Assembly (NCBI GenBank): GCA_036674765.1
Contig: JARVKI010000003.1
Location: 496,001 to 560,000 of the forward strand
DNA length: 64,000 nucleotides
Origin: Seiridium cupressi
Lineage: Eukaryota; Ascomycota; Sordariomycetes; Amphisphaeriales; Sporocadaceae
Direction of reading: 5' to 3'
Position 1 is the stretch's first letter, and every line of letters begins with the position of its first letter. This document shows, one piece after another, positions 44,156-55,246 of this stretch. The notes beneath the pieces are model-generated. The model had not been told where the DNA came from. It saw nothing but the letters and a program-made list of their open reading frames with translations, and searched no databases. The position numbers were made by a program, and so were the translations under genes.

Positions 44156-45983
44156 AAAACCAGGGGTACTGAAGCCAGGGTCAGCAGTGCCATGCATGAG
44201 TTCGCTGAGGACGGCATGGTGAGAAATTCGGCTTCTGGTCAGTAGACGGAGCCAGCGCTGTAATGCTAGAGAACAGGGCATCCACTCTGATAGGGTGTCT
44301 GGATGCTTGTGTCTGATGACGGGTGAGTTCAAGATGGGTTGAAACTGTACGAAAACTGTTATCGATACCAAAGCCTGGGTCGGCATCAAGGGAAGCACTG
44401 GGGGCAAACAATTGATTGGGCGGCCATGTATTGTTTCCGTTCGTTGAATTTATGCTTCGATGATCGATTTTATACGCCATGGTCGAGAATGGCTGTGTTT
44501 GTTTTGTGTCGCCCTAAGCCGCCCTTTTCGGCCTAGCTCTTTGCCATGTGATATGAAAGGCTTCCCAGGTCGCACACAATGAGCAGCATACTGGCTCATC
44601 CTCGACGTTGGTATTTCTTTTGCGTGAACCTGATGCAACGGCTCCAAAAATGCGTCGTTACTGCATGTGGCGGCGAGAGATTAACGCAGGGTCACTGCTG
44701 TCAGATCGCTCCACCTAAATAGGTTGGGTGCATTAGACTAGAATGTCCACTTGGGCGGTCTGTCTTCATTAGTTACATGTATGTAGGTTAGGCATGTCCC
44801 TCAGGTAAACTTGGTGCGCGTTGGCCCATATTTTCCCAAAGGGATTCCCTTGCTTCTTGCCGCACTCGAAAGTCGCCTTACTTACCAATAAGTGCGACTC
44901 TTCCACTTCATCCGCACAATCAAGCTCAGATTGTGACCAGAAGATTTTCGCTCGAAAGTGTTGTAGAGAAGATTCCTGGGTGATGGATGCGGGCCGTTGC
45001 TGTGGATTTGCTCATCATTTACTTATTCAGATGGCCCACATTACATAGCTTAATGTAGGCATTCACCCATTTCCATACTCTAGGATCATCCGGGGGAACT
45101 TGACTTCCGCGACGGAATACTGCATCTATCCTTATCATCATCTTTTACGGTGACCAATCCGCACAAACAACAATCCAAGGAAACCGTGCTCATTGGCATG
45201 TCCTGGGTGTGACCATGCTAGGAGTCCTGCGTCTCTCTAAAGTGCCATGTCTCGGCTACAGGACCATCATGTATTTTGCAGCTGGCGTGTTGCAGAGCGT
45301 CTTCCTAGGCCCACGACGAAAGACACAACTTGCGGCAGTCACATCCACGGTAGGAATTGCTTTCTCAATTCAAAAAATTACGTTTGTGTCGCATCATCCC
45401 GCTGCATGGACTGATCTCCTATATTAACCGCCCATTCTTCTGCTCCATTGGTTGACACTGAGTGGGATGCTCGGCTATCTTGCGGTGCTGCTATCGTATT
45501 GCGTCCTTGCGAACAAACGTTGTCCCTTTGGCCCGATTCAACTTTCCTTTTCCTGCAACGTGAGCTTCATGTTCTGATACTGATTGAAACCACAATTGAA
45601 TTGGATTTCCAGGACCCTCTCACGCCAGCCATCTATCCGGAGAGCTTTCGCACTCCGAGGCTCTTGTGGACGGACTACTGACTGCCACGGCCAGCCCCAG
45701 ACGCATGATAGTGTTCGGAGCTTACATTGAACACCACCTGGCCCGACAACCACAAGCCACGGCTGGCGATTCATCTAGAACTCGAAAGGACGGAGGCTCC
45801 TCCTTGCATTTGACACCCAGACTCCACAAAATTCTCAGGTCGGTCTGAAGTACGACGCTCTCCAGATCGCTCAGACCCACAGGCACCTACGTTCAGCAGG
45901 GAACTAGCAACCTCACCACCGGCTGATGCGTGAAGCTTCAGCCCCTTGGCAAGCCAGTCCGTGCCATCGCTCGTACCCAAAGG
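44156..45983. other. 1.8-kb intergenic region
   Basis: No supported gene is seen. Frames such as 44821-45048 and 45448-45681 have no domain. The right end should contain the promoter of the MIF-domain gene. A longer in-frame opening to 45930 uses GTG and was not taken as the start. Confidence 0.5.
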
Positions 45984-47149
45984 ATGGAGCCATCAGCTAC
46001 GCCGAGTCCGGGTGTCAAATCCCATTTGCCTCATAAGTCTCCCGCCCATCCGCAATCCAGACAGAATGTGGCCCCGTCAGCATCTCTATCGTTTGCGCAG
46101 CGAAAGGCTCAGCTGCCGCACCCTTCCAAATCCATCATTGTGGAAGGGAATGATGGTATGAGGAACATTGAGCGCCCACCGCCCGGAGACATGATCAGTC
46201 GTCGCAAGTCACAACAACAGCCGGGTTTGGCTAAGAAGAGGAGTGCGTATTACGAAAATGAGTTTGCTGCAAGTCGAGAGACGGATCCCACCAAGGATCG
46301 GGTACGGAACGAGGCCATCGTCTTAGCAGAGCTGCGAACAAACGTGATAGTATGTGTCTTTACACGCTTATTCAGCAGTCTCGACTTACATATGCATAAC
46401 AGATACAAGACGAGTTCACGTTCATCACGGATCTGTCGTATCACTTGTCCAATCGGTATCAGCGGTCCATGTCGTCCATCGTAATCAATCTCCAGCACGG
46501 GTGCTGCATGATGTTTGGGGGCTCGTTCGACCCTGCGTACACCCTGACCATATTTGCATTGCCAAGCCTCGTGCAGCCGACCACGAATAAGAGGAATGCG
46601 GCCTTGATGCAAAATCAAATCCAAGAGAGTATCGGGGTGGCGCCTTCCAGGGGGTATGTGCGATTTGTCGCTACGCCGGAGGAGGACGTTGCCAATGCTG
46701 GCAAGACCGTGGCTGGCGAAATCGACGAGCAGGAAAAGACTCCCAAAGATGAGTCTAAACTCGAAACCCCGAAGCCATCGAAAAGCAAGAGGCTTAGTGT
46801 GCGCGTAAGTTGCTTGATCAGCCGTGGTGGTGTTCTTACTCTTGTTCTCATTTTGTCCACATTGACCATGCTGACAGTAGTGCAGTCTTTTGCAAGTTTG
46901 AGGTCATCTACTCCTGGCAATGCAGGGCCTGATCTTCTCCCAACTCCACCGGCCAGCGCGGATGAAACGCCCATGATCGCCACTGCCATTCCCGAACATC
47001 CTCCAACGCCGCCAGCAGAGTCGCCTCGAGGAGAAGAGAAGCCCGCCAAGACGGCAGGTCGTAGGAAGAGCTTCGTTATGGCACTATTTGGGGGCAAAGC
47101 TTCGAGCAAGGAGAAGCACCCCAAAACTCCCTCGGGACAGACAACCTAA
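45984..47149 (+). CDS. MIF-domain (tautomerase-fold) protein
   Basis: The exons are 45984-46349, 46403-46804 and 46886-47149, giving 343 residues. The N-terminal 95 residues are Pro/Ser-rich and basic. The MIF-like domain spans about residues 100-225. It has IVLAELRTNVIIQDEF, the sheet segment HLSNRYQRSMSSIVINLQHG, FGGSFDPAYTLTIFALPS, QPTTNKRNAALMQNQIQESIGVAPSRGYVRF and TVAGEIDE. In animal MIF the catalytic Pro is residue 1 after Met removal. Here the domain is internal, so that catalysis is unlikely as drawn. The C-terminal part is Pro/Ser/Lys-rich. Intron 2 (81 bases) lacks in-frame stops and encodes a hydrophobic stretch if retained. Fungal MIF homologues of this layout exist, but their role is unclear. 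Confidence 0.85.
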
Positions 47150-49266
47150 TATCTCCCCCTTGTGTCTATTCGTTATATTTTTATCACAGAGAGCACGGAG
47201 TCTGGTCGGATTCCATTTCAGTAATTCTACCATGTAGTTGAGGCTACGATGTATCTTGTGGCATTTACCTTTGCGTGGTTGCTCGCTGTCTATAGTACCT
47301 CTGAGGCCCTCCGGCCCAATCTGAAAATCCTTTTTATTCGGAATTCTGAGCAAGGAATAGCTCTTCCTTGCACCGACGCTGCTCCTAATGATCTATATCT
47401 CAACATGACGAGTCTGATGTTTTAGTCGCAGGCTTCCAGCATACACATCAACAGAAGAACCAGCTCTAGTATATTATGGCAACCCTTCAGCAAATATATA
47501 TGTATCCATACCTCGGGAGTGCTTTGGCTAGTATAGATTGAGATCAACAAGCCAGCATACCGATGATTGATGGAAAATGGCGTCTCGGGGATCTCTCTCT
47601 AAGTTCTACGTCACTATACGACCTGAAATGATGGTTTTTCTTTTTTCTTTTTTCTAGTTAGTCTTGCAGCGGGCGGCTGTAGGCGGCGTGTTGGGTGATC
47701 AGGTGAGCACTGTGTGCAAGACTAACAAAAACACGGTGTGTCGATACTAGCCTCACCTGCCGCGTCCCCCACACATCTCGGCTCTATCAGCCTTGCAGAA
47801 ACAATGAAACCTCATATTTCGAGCATCCTTCAACCCCATTGAAAATTGCACACCTACGGTAGCACAGTCCATACTGCCGTTCACAGCGATCGATATACTC
47901 TAGCCGGCCGAGGCCTGGTCGCACTCGCCTCAATTCCGTGGACATTCACCTCGAAACCCCTCCACTGGCCGCGACTCAAGCAATTGGAAGCAGGACTGTC
48001 GCAAAGCAGGCATTAGCAACTTCGTATCTGGGGCCGTTTGCAACACATGACCCCGCCTCCCGTGGGCGTATCGTTGTCCTTTCCAGGCACGCGCAAGTCA
48101 GTGACGTTTGCCTTCCAAGTCGAACTGCTTTTGAGCCGTTCTCACTCGACAACAAGCTTGTACGACAGAGGGCCAATCGGGCCGCGCAGCTTGTCCACGA
48201 CCGCCATCTTTCTGAAGGAAGATCTTAGGTCGGAGTTGCTTGCTAGTGGTAACTGAAATCAGGAAAGTTCTCAAAAGCAAGGGCGACTATTGCTGCCCAA
48301 TTCACCGGTACAGCTGCAGTTGTGGTGGAGGGGAGGACTCAAACAGCAGTCCTAATTTAGCAGTTCGAAGGCCGCGACTTGTCAGTCTCAGCTTTTGATC
48401 ATGGAGGTAAGACACTGTTCTCTTTATCCTAATTAGGCCCGAGTTTCTCTCCCAAAGCTGTACTCGAACCAAGAAACCACAATCTGTGTACGTCCCCATC
48501 AGCCTGCCTGCCGAGTGGTGGTACAGTGATGCCCGGATACGGGCAATTCTGCTCCGAAGGGCTTGGAAACATCCAAGGAGCTCCCTGTGATCGATACTCG
48601 CTATGATCTCTCCGGCTCCTCCGCGACAGCCCATAGCGAATCTGATCGAATGCAAACGACAAACCCCCAGGCAGACGTCGCAGGCAGGCCCGAGCTTGGG
48701 ACCCTGGAAATTTGAGTCACCTCCTGAGCTGGGCCCAAAGCTGCCCAGTCGTGGAACAGTGAGATCAGCCGTGAATCCCGCCCTTCTCAATCAAGGCAGA
48801 CGGCATGTCTCGCTGCAAACGGGAGTGCCATTGGAAACTCAACATACTACCCAACTTCGATCTTGAATATTCATGGCCTCTTGTATCGCCTGCCTGCACT
48901 CTGCCGAAGTCACCGTCTACTGAGCTCGGCAATCTGGTGCTCATCATATCCGAGCCTTCGGATTGGGTAGCTCTATCCATAGATTGGTTCGCTTGCCAAT
49001 CTGCGGATATTGAGACAAACGCAGCAAAACACGACCATTTGTTTGCCGCTTCTTCAGAGCGGGCCAATGACAGGATGCTGAAGCCTTGAGAATGAGCCCA
49101 CGGCATATTGCAAAACAGTCACAGCTGGGAAGCACAGCAAAATAAGGCCGTTGAAATATTTATGACACGACAGAGCACTATTTCCCAATCAAAGCCGGAG
49201 TTGTGGCATTCCTTCCCCTAACTCGATTTGTTTTGTTTTGTTGTACCCTTTAAACCCGTCTACACA
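47150..49266. other. 2.1-kb intergenic region
   Basis: I recognise nothing coding. The frame at 48302-48790 (minus, 162 codons) has no domain. A T-rich run with CTTTT units lies near 47634-47656. The last 100 bases, with TTTTGTTTTGTTG just before 49267, are probably the gtr2 leader. Confidence 0.5.
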
Positions 49267-50560
49267 ATGTCTGCACGACTCGGTGGGTGGGATCCAATTT
49301 TCAAGTCTGGAGACCACCCTCAAAGTCTTGAAAGAGCGCAAAACTCTCCAAGTCCGGCTCAGCTAAATCTTGAACGTGTCTTTGAACAGAACCGGCTTCG
49401 ACACAATCAGCAGGCGAAGAATGGCATCCAGCCAGCAGAGCTTGCGAATCCTGGTCCCCCGACCAAAGGAAAGCCAAGACTACTTCTGATGGGTCAGCGA
49501 AGGTAAAGAATATGTACCTAGTGGAGGTTCTCGTGCTGATAGGAACTAGGAGTGGCAAGTCATCAATATCGAGCGTCGTTTTCCACAAGTTACCTCCTAG
49601 CGAGACGCTATTCCTGGAATCTACTGCTCGGATACAAAAGGACTCTATGGCGTAGGCTTCCCTTATACCCCCCTCCAAAAAGCCTCGGGCTGAAGTAAAC
49701 GCAGATCTTTCATGGACTTCCAGGTTTGGGACTTCCCGGGCCAGATTGACATATTTGAGAATCCCACGTTCGATATCGATGCCATGTTCGGGGAGATAGG
49801 AGCACTAATATGGGTAATCGACGCTCAAGACGACTACATGGAAGCAGTGGCACGGCTCAATGTCACCATACTGAACCTGCAGAGCAGATTCCCCAACATC
49901 AAGATCGAGGTCTTTATCCACAAAGTCGATGGCTTATCTGACGACTACAAACTAGACATACAGCGTGATATCACCATCCGCATCCAGGATGAGCTGTCCG
50001 ACCATGGGTTTGACAATGTGCCGATCAGGTTCCACCTCACGAGCATATACAACCACAGCATCTTCGAGGCCTTCAGCAAAGTCATCCAGAAGCTGATCCC
50101 GCGCTTGGGCAGTCTTGAGGCAATGCTTACGAATCTTTGCCGCACGTGCCGCTTTGAGAAGGCCTACCTTTTCGACGTCCTCTCAAAAATCTACATCGCC
50201 ACAGATAGTGCGCCCGCAGATATGGCCAGTTACGAAATTTGCTCGGACTATATCGATGTCATTATTGACCTTACGGAAGTTTACGGCAGCTGGCCACGCT
50301 CTCAGGGCTACCGCGAATCCCTCGAGGGAGAGCCTTGGAATCAAAAGCTTGAGGATCAGGTTGCCAGCAATTGGGCTGAGAGTTGTATGGTCTTGACGGA
50401 CGGGAATCGGCCCATCATGTTGCGCGAGGTTGACAAGTACTTGGCCCTCGTGGCCATCATGAAGGAGGACAGCTATGACAAAATGCCCCTTGTGAACATG
50501 AATGTCGAAGTGGTTGTTGAGGGGTTGAAAGAGTTCTTTGAAATTACGAAGCCAAAGTAA
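49267..50560 (+). CDS. gtr2: Rag-family GTPase Gtr2 (RagC/D)
   Basis: The exons are 49267-49502, 49550-49651 and 49705-50560, giving 397 residues. An N-terminal extension of about 70 residues precedes the G1 loop MGQRRSGKSSI, which is completed across the first junction. The switch II block DFQVWDFPGQIDIF identifies the RagC/Gtr2 side rather than Gtr1. The guanine-specificity motif is HKVDG (about 210), and the C-terminal roadblock-type domain starts near residue 245 (CRFEKAYLFDVLSKIYIATDSAP). With Gtr1 it forms the heterodimer on the vacuole that reports amino-acid status to TORC1. The splice junctions are canonical and the length is normal. Confidence 0.95.
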
Positions 50561-51335
50561 GGAGGGTATATAATAGATCGAGGCTTGGGATAGCGCTTCG
50601 AAAGGCTTCTTGTTTCATGGGCAAAGTAAACTTGGGGAAACGGAAAGCGCAAGCTTGCATTGCATTGTAAAAGTATACTATAACCCCCAGAGCTGGCGAT
50701 GAACGTGAGGTATGAAAAACCCTTGTGAGGCCTGCTCATTTCCTAATGATATATACATTATTGATCGAGCCTAATGATGAGTTCGACTATGAAAGAACCA
50801 TTACCTATTTATTGTTGGCCTGCCAGATTAGAAGAAATGGTTATAGGCGGGAGTTGGGTGGTTCCTTACCATCACTTGAGGATGTTCTGCGGATTGACAT
50901 TGCCTGGTAGTGTCTACTTCAAAAAAAAAAAAAAAAAAAAAACTCGGGGCTATTTCTGTTGCGTCCTCATGGCACTACTACTGTTAACATACGCACAATG
51001 ATCGGCGTTCATCGCCCCCAGGACCCCTTCAACCCTGACAATCTTGCATCGGTCAATATACGAGCGTAATCTCCTTACCAGCAAGTAAATCATTGGGGTT
51101 ACATTGAAGAAAGGTTGTTGCAACAGTCAGCAACCAAGACATCAAAGCGCCACATCATTCAGACATTGTTAAGACGACGGGAAATCGCCCACCTCGTCTT
51201 CGGGCGCCGTTGTTCTTCTCCGCATCTTGGTATTTGAGCAGAGTCCTAAAATCTTTATAGTCGACTTCTTGTGTTGCATGTTGTCGTCGAACATACTACT
51301 TCTTTACAGTCCGGGCGGAATCAGAGAGTGCGAGG
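50561..51335. other. Intergenic region
   Basis: This holds the gtr2 3' side and the promoter of the phosphodiesterase gene. It contains a 22-base A run, listed separately. I see no gene. Confidence 0.55.
50921..50942 (+). repeat. 22-base A homopolymer
   Basis: There are 22 consecutive A residues, the longest mononucleotide run seen in the window. It is about 360 bases past the gtr2 stop. A retroposed tail would need recognisable inserted sequence upstream, and I see none, so simple slippage is the likelier origin. Confidence 0.9.
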
Positions 51336-52517
51336 ATGCGCTTACTCACAACCCTGGCGCTGGCTTCGAGTTACACCAAGCTTCCTGCCCTCGGTGCCAC
51401 GAACCCAGCCGAACCGGCACCCCTAGCCCAACTTGCACTCCAGAAGGTGGCTCGCGACGCCACGGAAATCTTTGGCTCTCCGCCCGAAATTGAGAATTCC
51501 ACTCGATCAAGATGGATGTCGGCCTATCCCGACGACACGCCCTTGACTGCCCTCTCCATCCCCGGCGTTCATGACGCGGCAACTTGGAACTATACACAAG
51601 CACGGCAGGACGCCCTCCGGCCGATCACCGACCTCGTCAACATCACTCTTCGGGCCCCGGAAACATATCGCTGCCAACGCTCGAGTATTGCGTCTGCCTT
51701 GGGCGCCGGGGTTCGCTTCTTCGACTTCCGGTATGCCCTGGACCCGACTGAGAGCCGACTTGTATTCTGGCACCAAGACGCCTTGATGAGCGAGCTTTCA
51801 GCGGTGGACGATGTCCTGTTCGCGCTGTGGGACTGGCTGGACGCGCACCCGTCGGAAGTTGTGTTCCTGAGCTTTCAGTACGAAGGCGCCACGTATGCTG
51901 GGGCGTCAAACTCTGCCGTCGTGCAGAGAATGTTCTATGAAACAATCACCTCGCCTTCGTCACGGAGATTCTTCGTCCAGAGCCGGAATAGTCTTGGGAG
52001 CCTGGGCGAGGCACGAGGGAAGGCGATCCTGATGACAAGGTCTGGCATGGGCCAGCTGCCACCGGGGTATGAGGATGATGTGCCAGGCCTGTATCTAAGC
52101 CCCGAGCTCTGGACGGACAACTCGCCTGATATAGAGCTGCTTTACAATACCACGACTAATTCCACGGCCTATATCGAGGATTACTACGAGCCATCCGTGC
52201 CCTTGAGCGCCAACGCGAGCGAGAACATCGAAGCAAAGGTCGAGGCCGTGGTGGCACATTTGAACAAGGCGGCAGGCAAAGACTTGGCTGACTCGTTGTT
52301 CATCACGTTCACGTCTGGACAGCACCTCGGTGCTGATGAACCGGTCTACCCCGAGATCATGGCTCTGGGGAATGGGACAGAGGTGACTCCGGATGGCGGT
52401 GTAAACCAGCGACTACTGCCTGTTTTGCGAGACCTCAAGGGACAGAGAAGAGGTATTGTGGTACTGGACTTCTGGGACGAGCCGGCAGGGTTGGTTGATG
52501 CCATTTTGGACATTTGA
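51336..52517 (+). CDS. Secreted PLC-like (PI-PLC X) phosphodiesterase
   Basis: This is a single exon of 393 residues. The first 20 residues look like a signal peptide (MRLLTTLALASSYTKLPALG). The X-domain catalytic pair is visible: H79 in SIPGVHDAATW, equivalent to the GTHDS histidine, and H146 in LVFWHQDAL. Between them lies the family block GVRFFDFRY. WLDAHPSEVVFLSF follows at about 165-180. Several NxT/S sites fit a secreted glycoprotein. The C-terminal block GIVVLDFWDEP closes the barrel. Bacterial-type PI-PLCs cleave phosphatidylinositol or GPI-type substrates without calcium. The fungal substrate is not known to me. Confidence 0.9.
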   Translation: MRLLTTLALASSYTKLPALGATNPAEPAPLAQLALQKVARDATEIFGSPPEIENSTRSRWMSAYPDDTPLTALSIPGVHDAATWNYTQARQDALRPITDLVNITLRAPETYRCQRSSIASALGAGVRFFDFRYALDPTESRLVFWHQDALMSELSAVDDVLFALWDWLDAHPSEVVFLSFQYEGATYAGASNSAVVQRMFYETITSPSSRRFFVQSRNSLGSLGEARGKAILMTRSGMGQLPPGYEDDVPGLYLSPELWTDNSPDIELLYNTTTNSTAYIEDYYEPSVPLSANASENIEAKVEAVVAHLNKAAGKDLADSLFITFTSGQHLGADEPVYPEIMALGNGTEVTPDGGVNQRLLPVLRDLKGQRRGIVVLDFWDEPAGLVDAILDI

Positions 52518-53194
52518 GAGAGAGTCTCAGTATACGATGCCTAGCTCGTTAGCATTGGATGAATCAAAGTTCAAAATTTCTGTTTATCATCACACATAGC
52601 CGCGCGGCTGTGTTGTATGTCCCCATCCACCTGGTAGCTGAGCCCGGATCATATGCTCCTGGATGTTTTCGATATCTTGAGAACTGGGTCACATTCACTC
52701 ACAGCTTTAGAATGTTTACAATGACGTTATATGCCGTATGCCGCCAATGATCAGCATTTGATATATCTGGTCATCGTGTCAGGGCTAGAATGTCGGAATG
52801 TCAGAGTGGACGGGATCTCAAAGTCGTTCCAAAGTCCTTGTGCTTCACGTCATGCAATTGTTGGGTATTACAATTAGAACGGACTGCTACCAAACAGAAC
52901 CGACCTGGTTCTATGGACCCAAGCATATTCTGGTGAGGCCACCGATCAAATCCTGAACGCCTGACCTACCGCATCCTGCCATTTCCTAGACAGTAAAGCC
53001 ACTCGAATGCCAACCATCACCCTTATCACCCATGCAGCTTCTGACCTCGTTCTCCGTTCGCGTCACATATGCTCGACGACCTCTGACTGGCCCCTTTGTC
53101 GGATGTGTACACACTCCTCTGGACGAGCTCCCTCATATCTTCTGAAGCTTGCACCCGAGAGTCCCAACGCCTGTTTCAAGTCTGGTGGTTATAA
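52518..53194. other. Convergent gap
   Basis: This holds the facing 3' regions of the phosphodiesterase and pho85 genes. No gene or RNA is seen. Confidence 0.55.
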
Positions 53195-54246
53195 CTAGTA
53201 ACCACTTTCGTAAGCTGCTTGCGATGGTAATGGGACCTGTGGTGCATACCCTCTGGCTTGGGCGTGAAGTGCTTGCTGTTGCTGTTGCATCTGTTGCTGC
53301 ATGACAATATCGTTGAACCACGGGTGCTGTAGAGCGTCGTGTGCGCTGATTCGGTGCTCGGGACGAAGCACCAGCATCCGTTGTAGAAGGTCGATTCCTA
53401 GCGGATCGATCTGCGGTAGGATTGCTTGAAGGCTCTGGGTCGCATACATCTGAAAAGTGGGTTTGTACTCGGCAAACTGGGTAATTCCAGGCCATGTCCG
53501 CTCGGTCGGTGTGCCCATGATGCGGAATATACGAATGATTTGATCCTCGTTGGTTGTGCCCGGGAAGAGAGGCCGGCCGGTATACATCTCGGCCATGATA
53601 CAACCTGCGGACCAGATATCGATGCTTGTGTTATAGGTCCTACTTCCGAGCAGGACATCTGGGGCACGATACCAGAGAGTGACCACCTCGTTGGAAAAGG
53701 TGTTCACTGGAATGCCAAAGGCGCGAGCAAGACCAAAGTCGCCGAGCTTCAGAACTCCCTTAGGGCTTATGAGTAAGTTCTGGGGCTTCAGATCCCGGTG
53801 CAGGACGCGGTTCTGGTGGCAGAAGTCAATCCCCTTCAACAGTTGGTACATGAAGGACTTGATGGTTGCAGGCTTCAGAGCACCTCTATCGCCATGTGTG
53901 TCCATATATTTCTTAAGATCGCCATCCATATACTCGAACACCAACATAAGCTTATTTTCGGTGTGGATGACATCATGGAGAGCAACTATGTTCTCGTGCT
54001 TCAACTCCTTCATGAGCGAGATTTCCCGGATCGCCGTCGACGGCGTGCCTTCCTCGGAGTCGAGGTGGATCTCTTTCAGAGCAACCAGTTCACCTGTCTG
54101 CCGGTTTCGGCCCTTGAAGACCTTTTGGAAAGTCGTTAGTTTCAGTACTCGATCGAAGCAGCACGGCATGGGCGTACCGTGGCATATGTGCCTTCTCCTA
54201 GCTTCTCGAGCTGCTGGAAGGAACTGGGATGTCTCTTCGCATCCAT
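53195..54246 (-). CDS. pho85: Cyclin-dependent kinase Pho85/PhoA
   Basis: The exons are 54178-54246 and 53195-54121, giving 331 residues. The chain starts [27 protein letters not shown], with the Gly-rich loop split by the 56-base intron. The Lys in LVALKEIHL, the PSTAIRE helix ([15 protein letters not shown]), [19 protein letters not shown] and [10 protein letters not shown] are all intact. The tail after about 295 is Gln-rich (QQQMQQQQQ) and specific to filamentous fungi. The wording [19 protein letters not shown] is that of Pho85/PHOA rather than Cdk1. It partners several cyclins to govern phosphate response, polarity and metabolism. The same frame stays open for about 168 codons upstream without another ATG. 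Confidence 0.96.
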
Positions 54247-55246
54247 GGTTGCGGACGGAAAAGGGCTTGGAAAGGTGCTAGACACGGAAGAGTAAGAGAA
54301 GATAGGCGGAGGCTGTCGCGAGGTATAGCTCGGGTCGAACAAGATGCCTGAAGCAGTTGTGGTCTTGCGCGAATGCCTGGGCGGAGTGTCTGCTCGAACA
54401 GGGACAGATTCGGGCTGTGCAAGTTCGTTCTCGTTCGCCGCCTGCGACGGACGTTCTCGCACGGGCAAGGATGTTATAGTCGCTATCGTGTATTTGGTTC
54501 TGGGGAAGCCGAGTAAGTCCAACGGTCGCAAATAGGCGGGCGAATTCGATGTGCGGAAAAGCGGCTCGTGAGAGGATTGAAGGTGACTATAAGAGAGCCT
54601 TGAGCATGAGTTGCTACAGTCAAAAGTCTGGAGGCGCCTAGAAGCTGTCGTCGGTTTGGACCCCAAAGCCCCGTCGGCTCCCAACGAGGGGCAATCGCGT
54701 CTTCCAATGGTCGGTCTTAGCGGCAAGAACCCTGGGCGTATCGGCTTCACAAGTACCTAGTAGTACGAGCTCACAGCGGAGATGTCCCTGCAGAATGTCG
54801 CTGTTAGTGCAGGTAACACAGGTGCAACAGATACTGTAACGACCGCAGCACATGCAGCGTCTACAGTTCTTAGTGCAGTAGGTTAGCTCATCACCCATCG
54901 CTTAGCTGGGCACTTTAGAAGGTGGTCGGCCGATCAGCCATCAGCTGTTCACCGCCCGCTGACCCCTCACTCAAGCAGTCAATTTGTACATTCCCGTCCC
55001 TGCCTTTGTGACCGTAACGATGCGGGGTGCGCTTTATCAGCCAGGCACGCCTCTCATGATCACCTGCAACCACCCCGACGGACTCCCAGCCATTCAAGTC
55101 CTGTCATCAACCACACGTATCTAGAGACCGCTTCAATCTGAATACCAAGCCTCTATTATCTTCCGGTGCAATATTTTCTTGTTGTGTTTGAGTAACTCAG
55201 AGTCCACACCGACGCAGCAAGTCCCTTGTCGAATGTAGACGTGACC
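54247..55246. promoter_or_regulatory. Divergent pho85/GTPase upstream region
   Basis: This is 1.0 kb between two divergent start codons. About half, on the pho85 side, is open in the pho85 frame but has no ATG (see findings). I do not see a CACGTG or other classic site. Confidence 0.45.

Noticed and set aside
48302..48790. 162-codon minus-strand open frame in a 2.1-kb gap
   Set aside because: It has no family features, and overlapping frames of similar size occur on the other strand.
50921..50942. A22 run as a retroposon tail
   Set aside because: No gene-like or SINE-like body and no target-site duplication is visible next to it.
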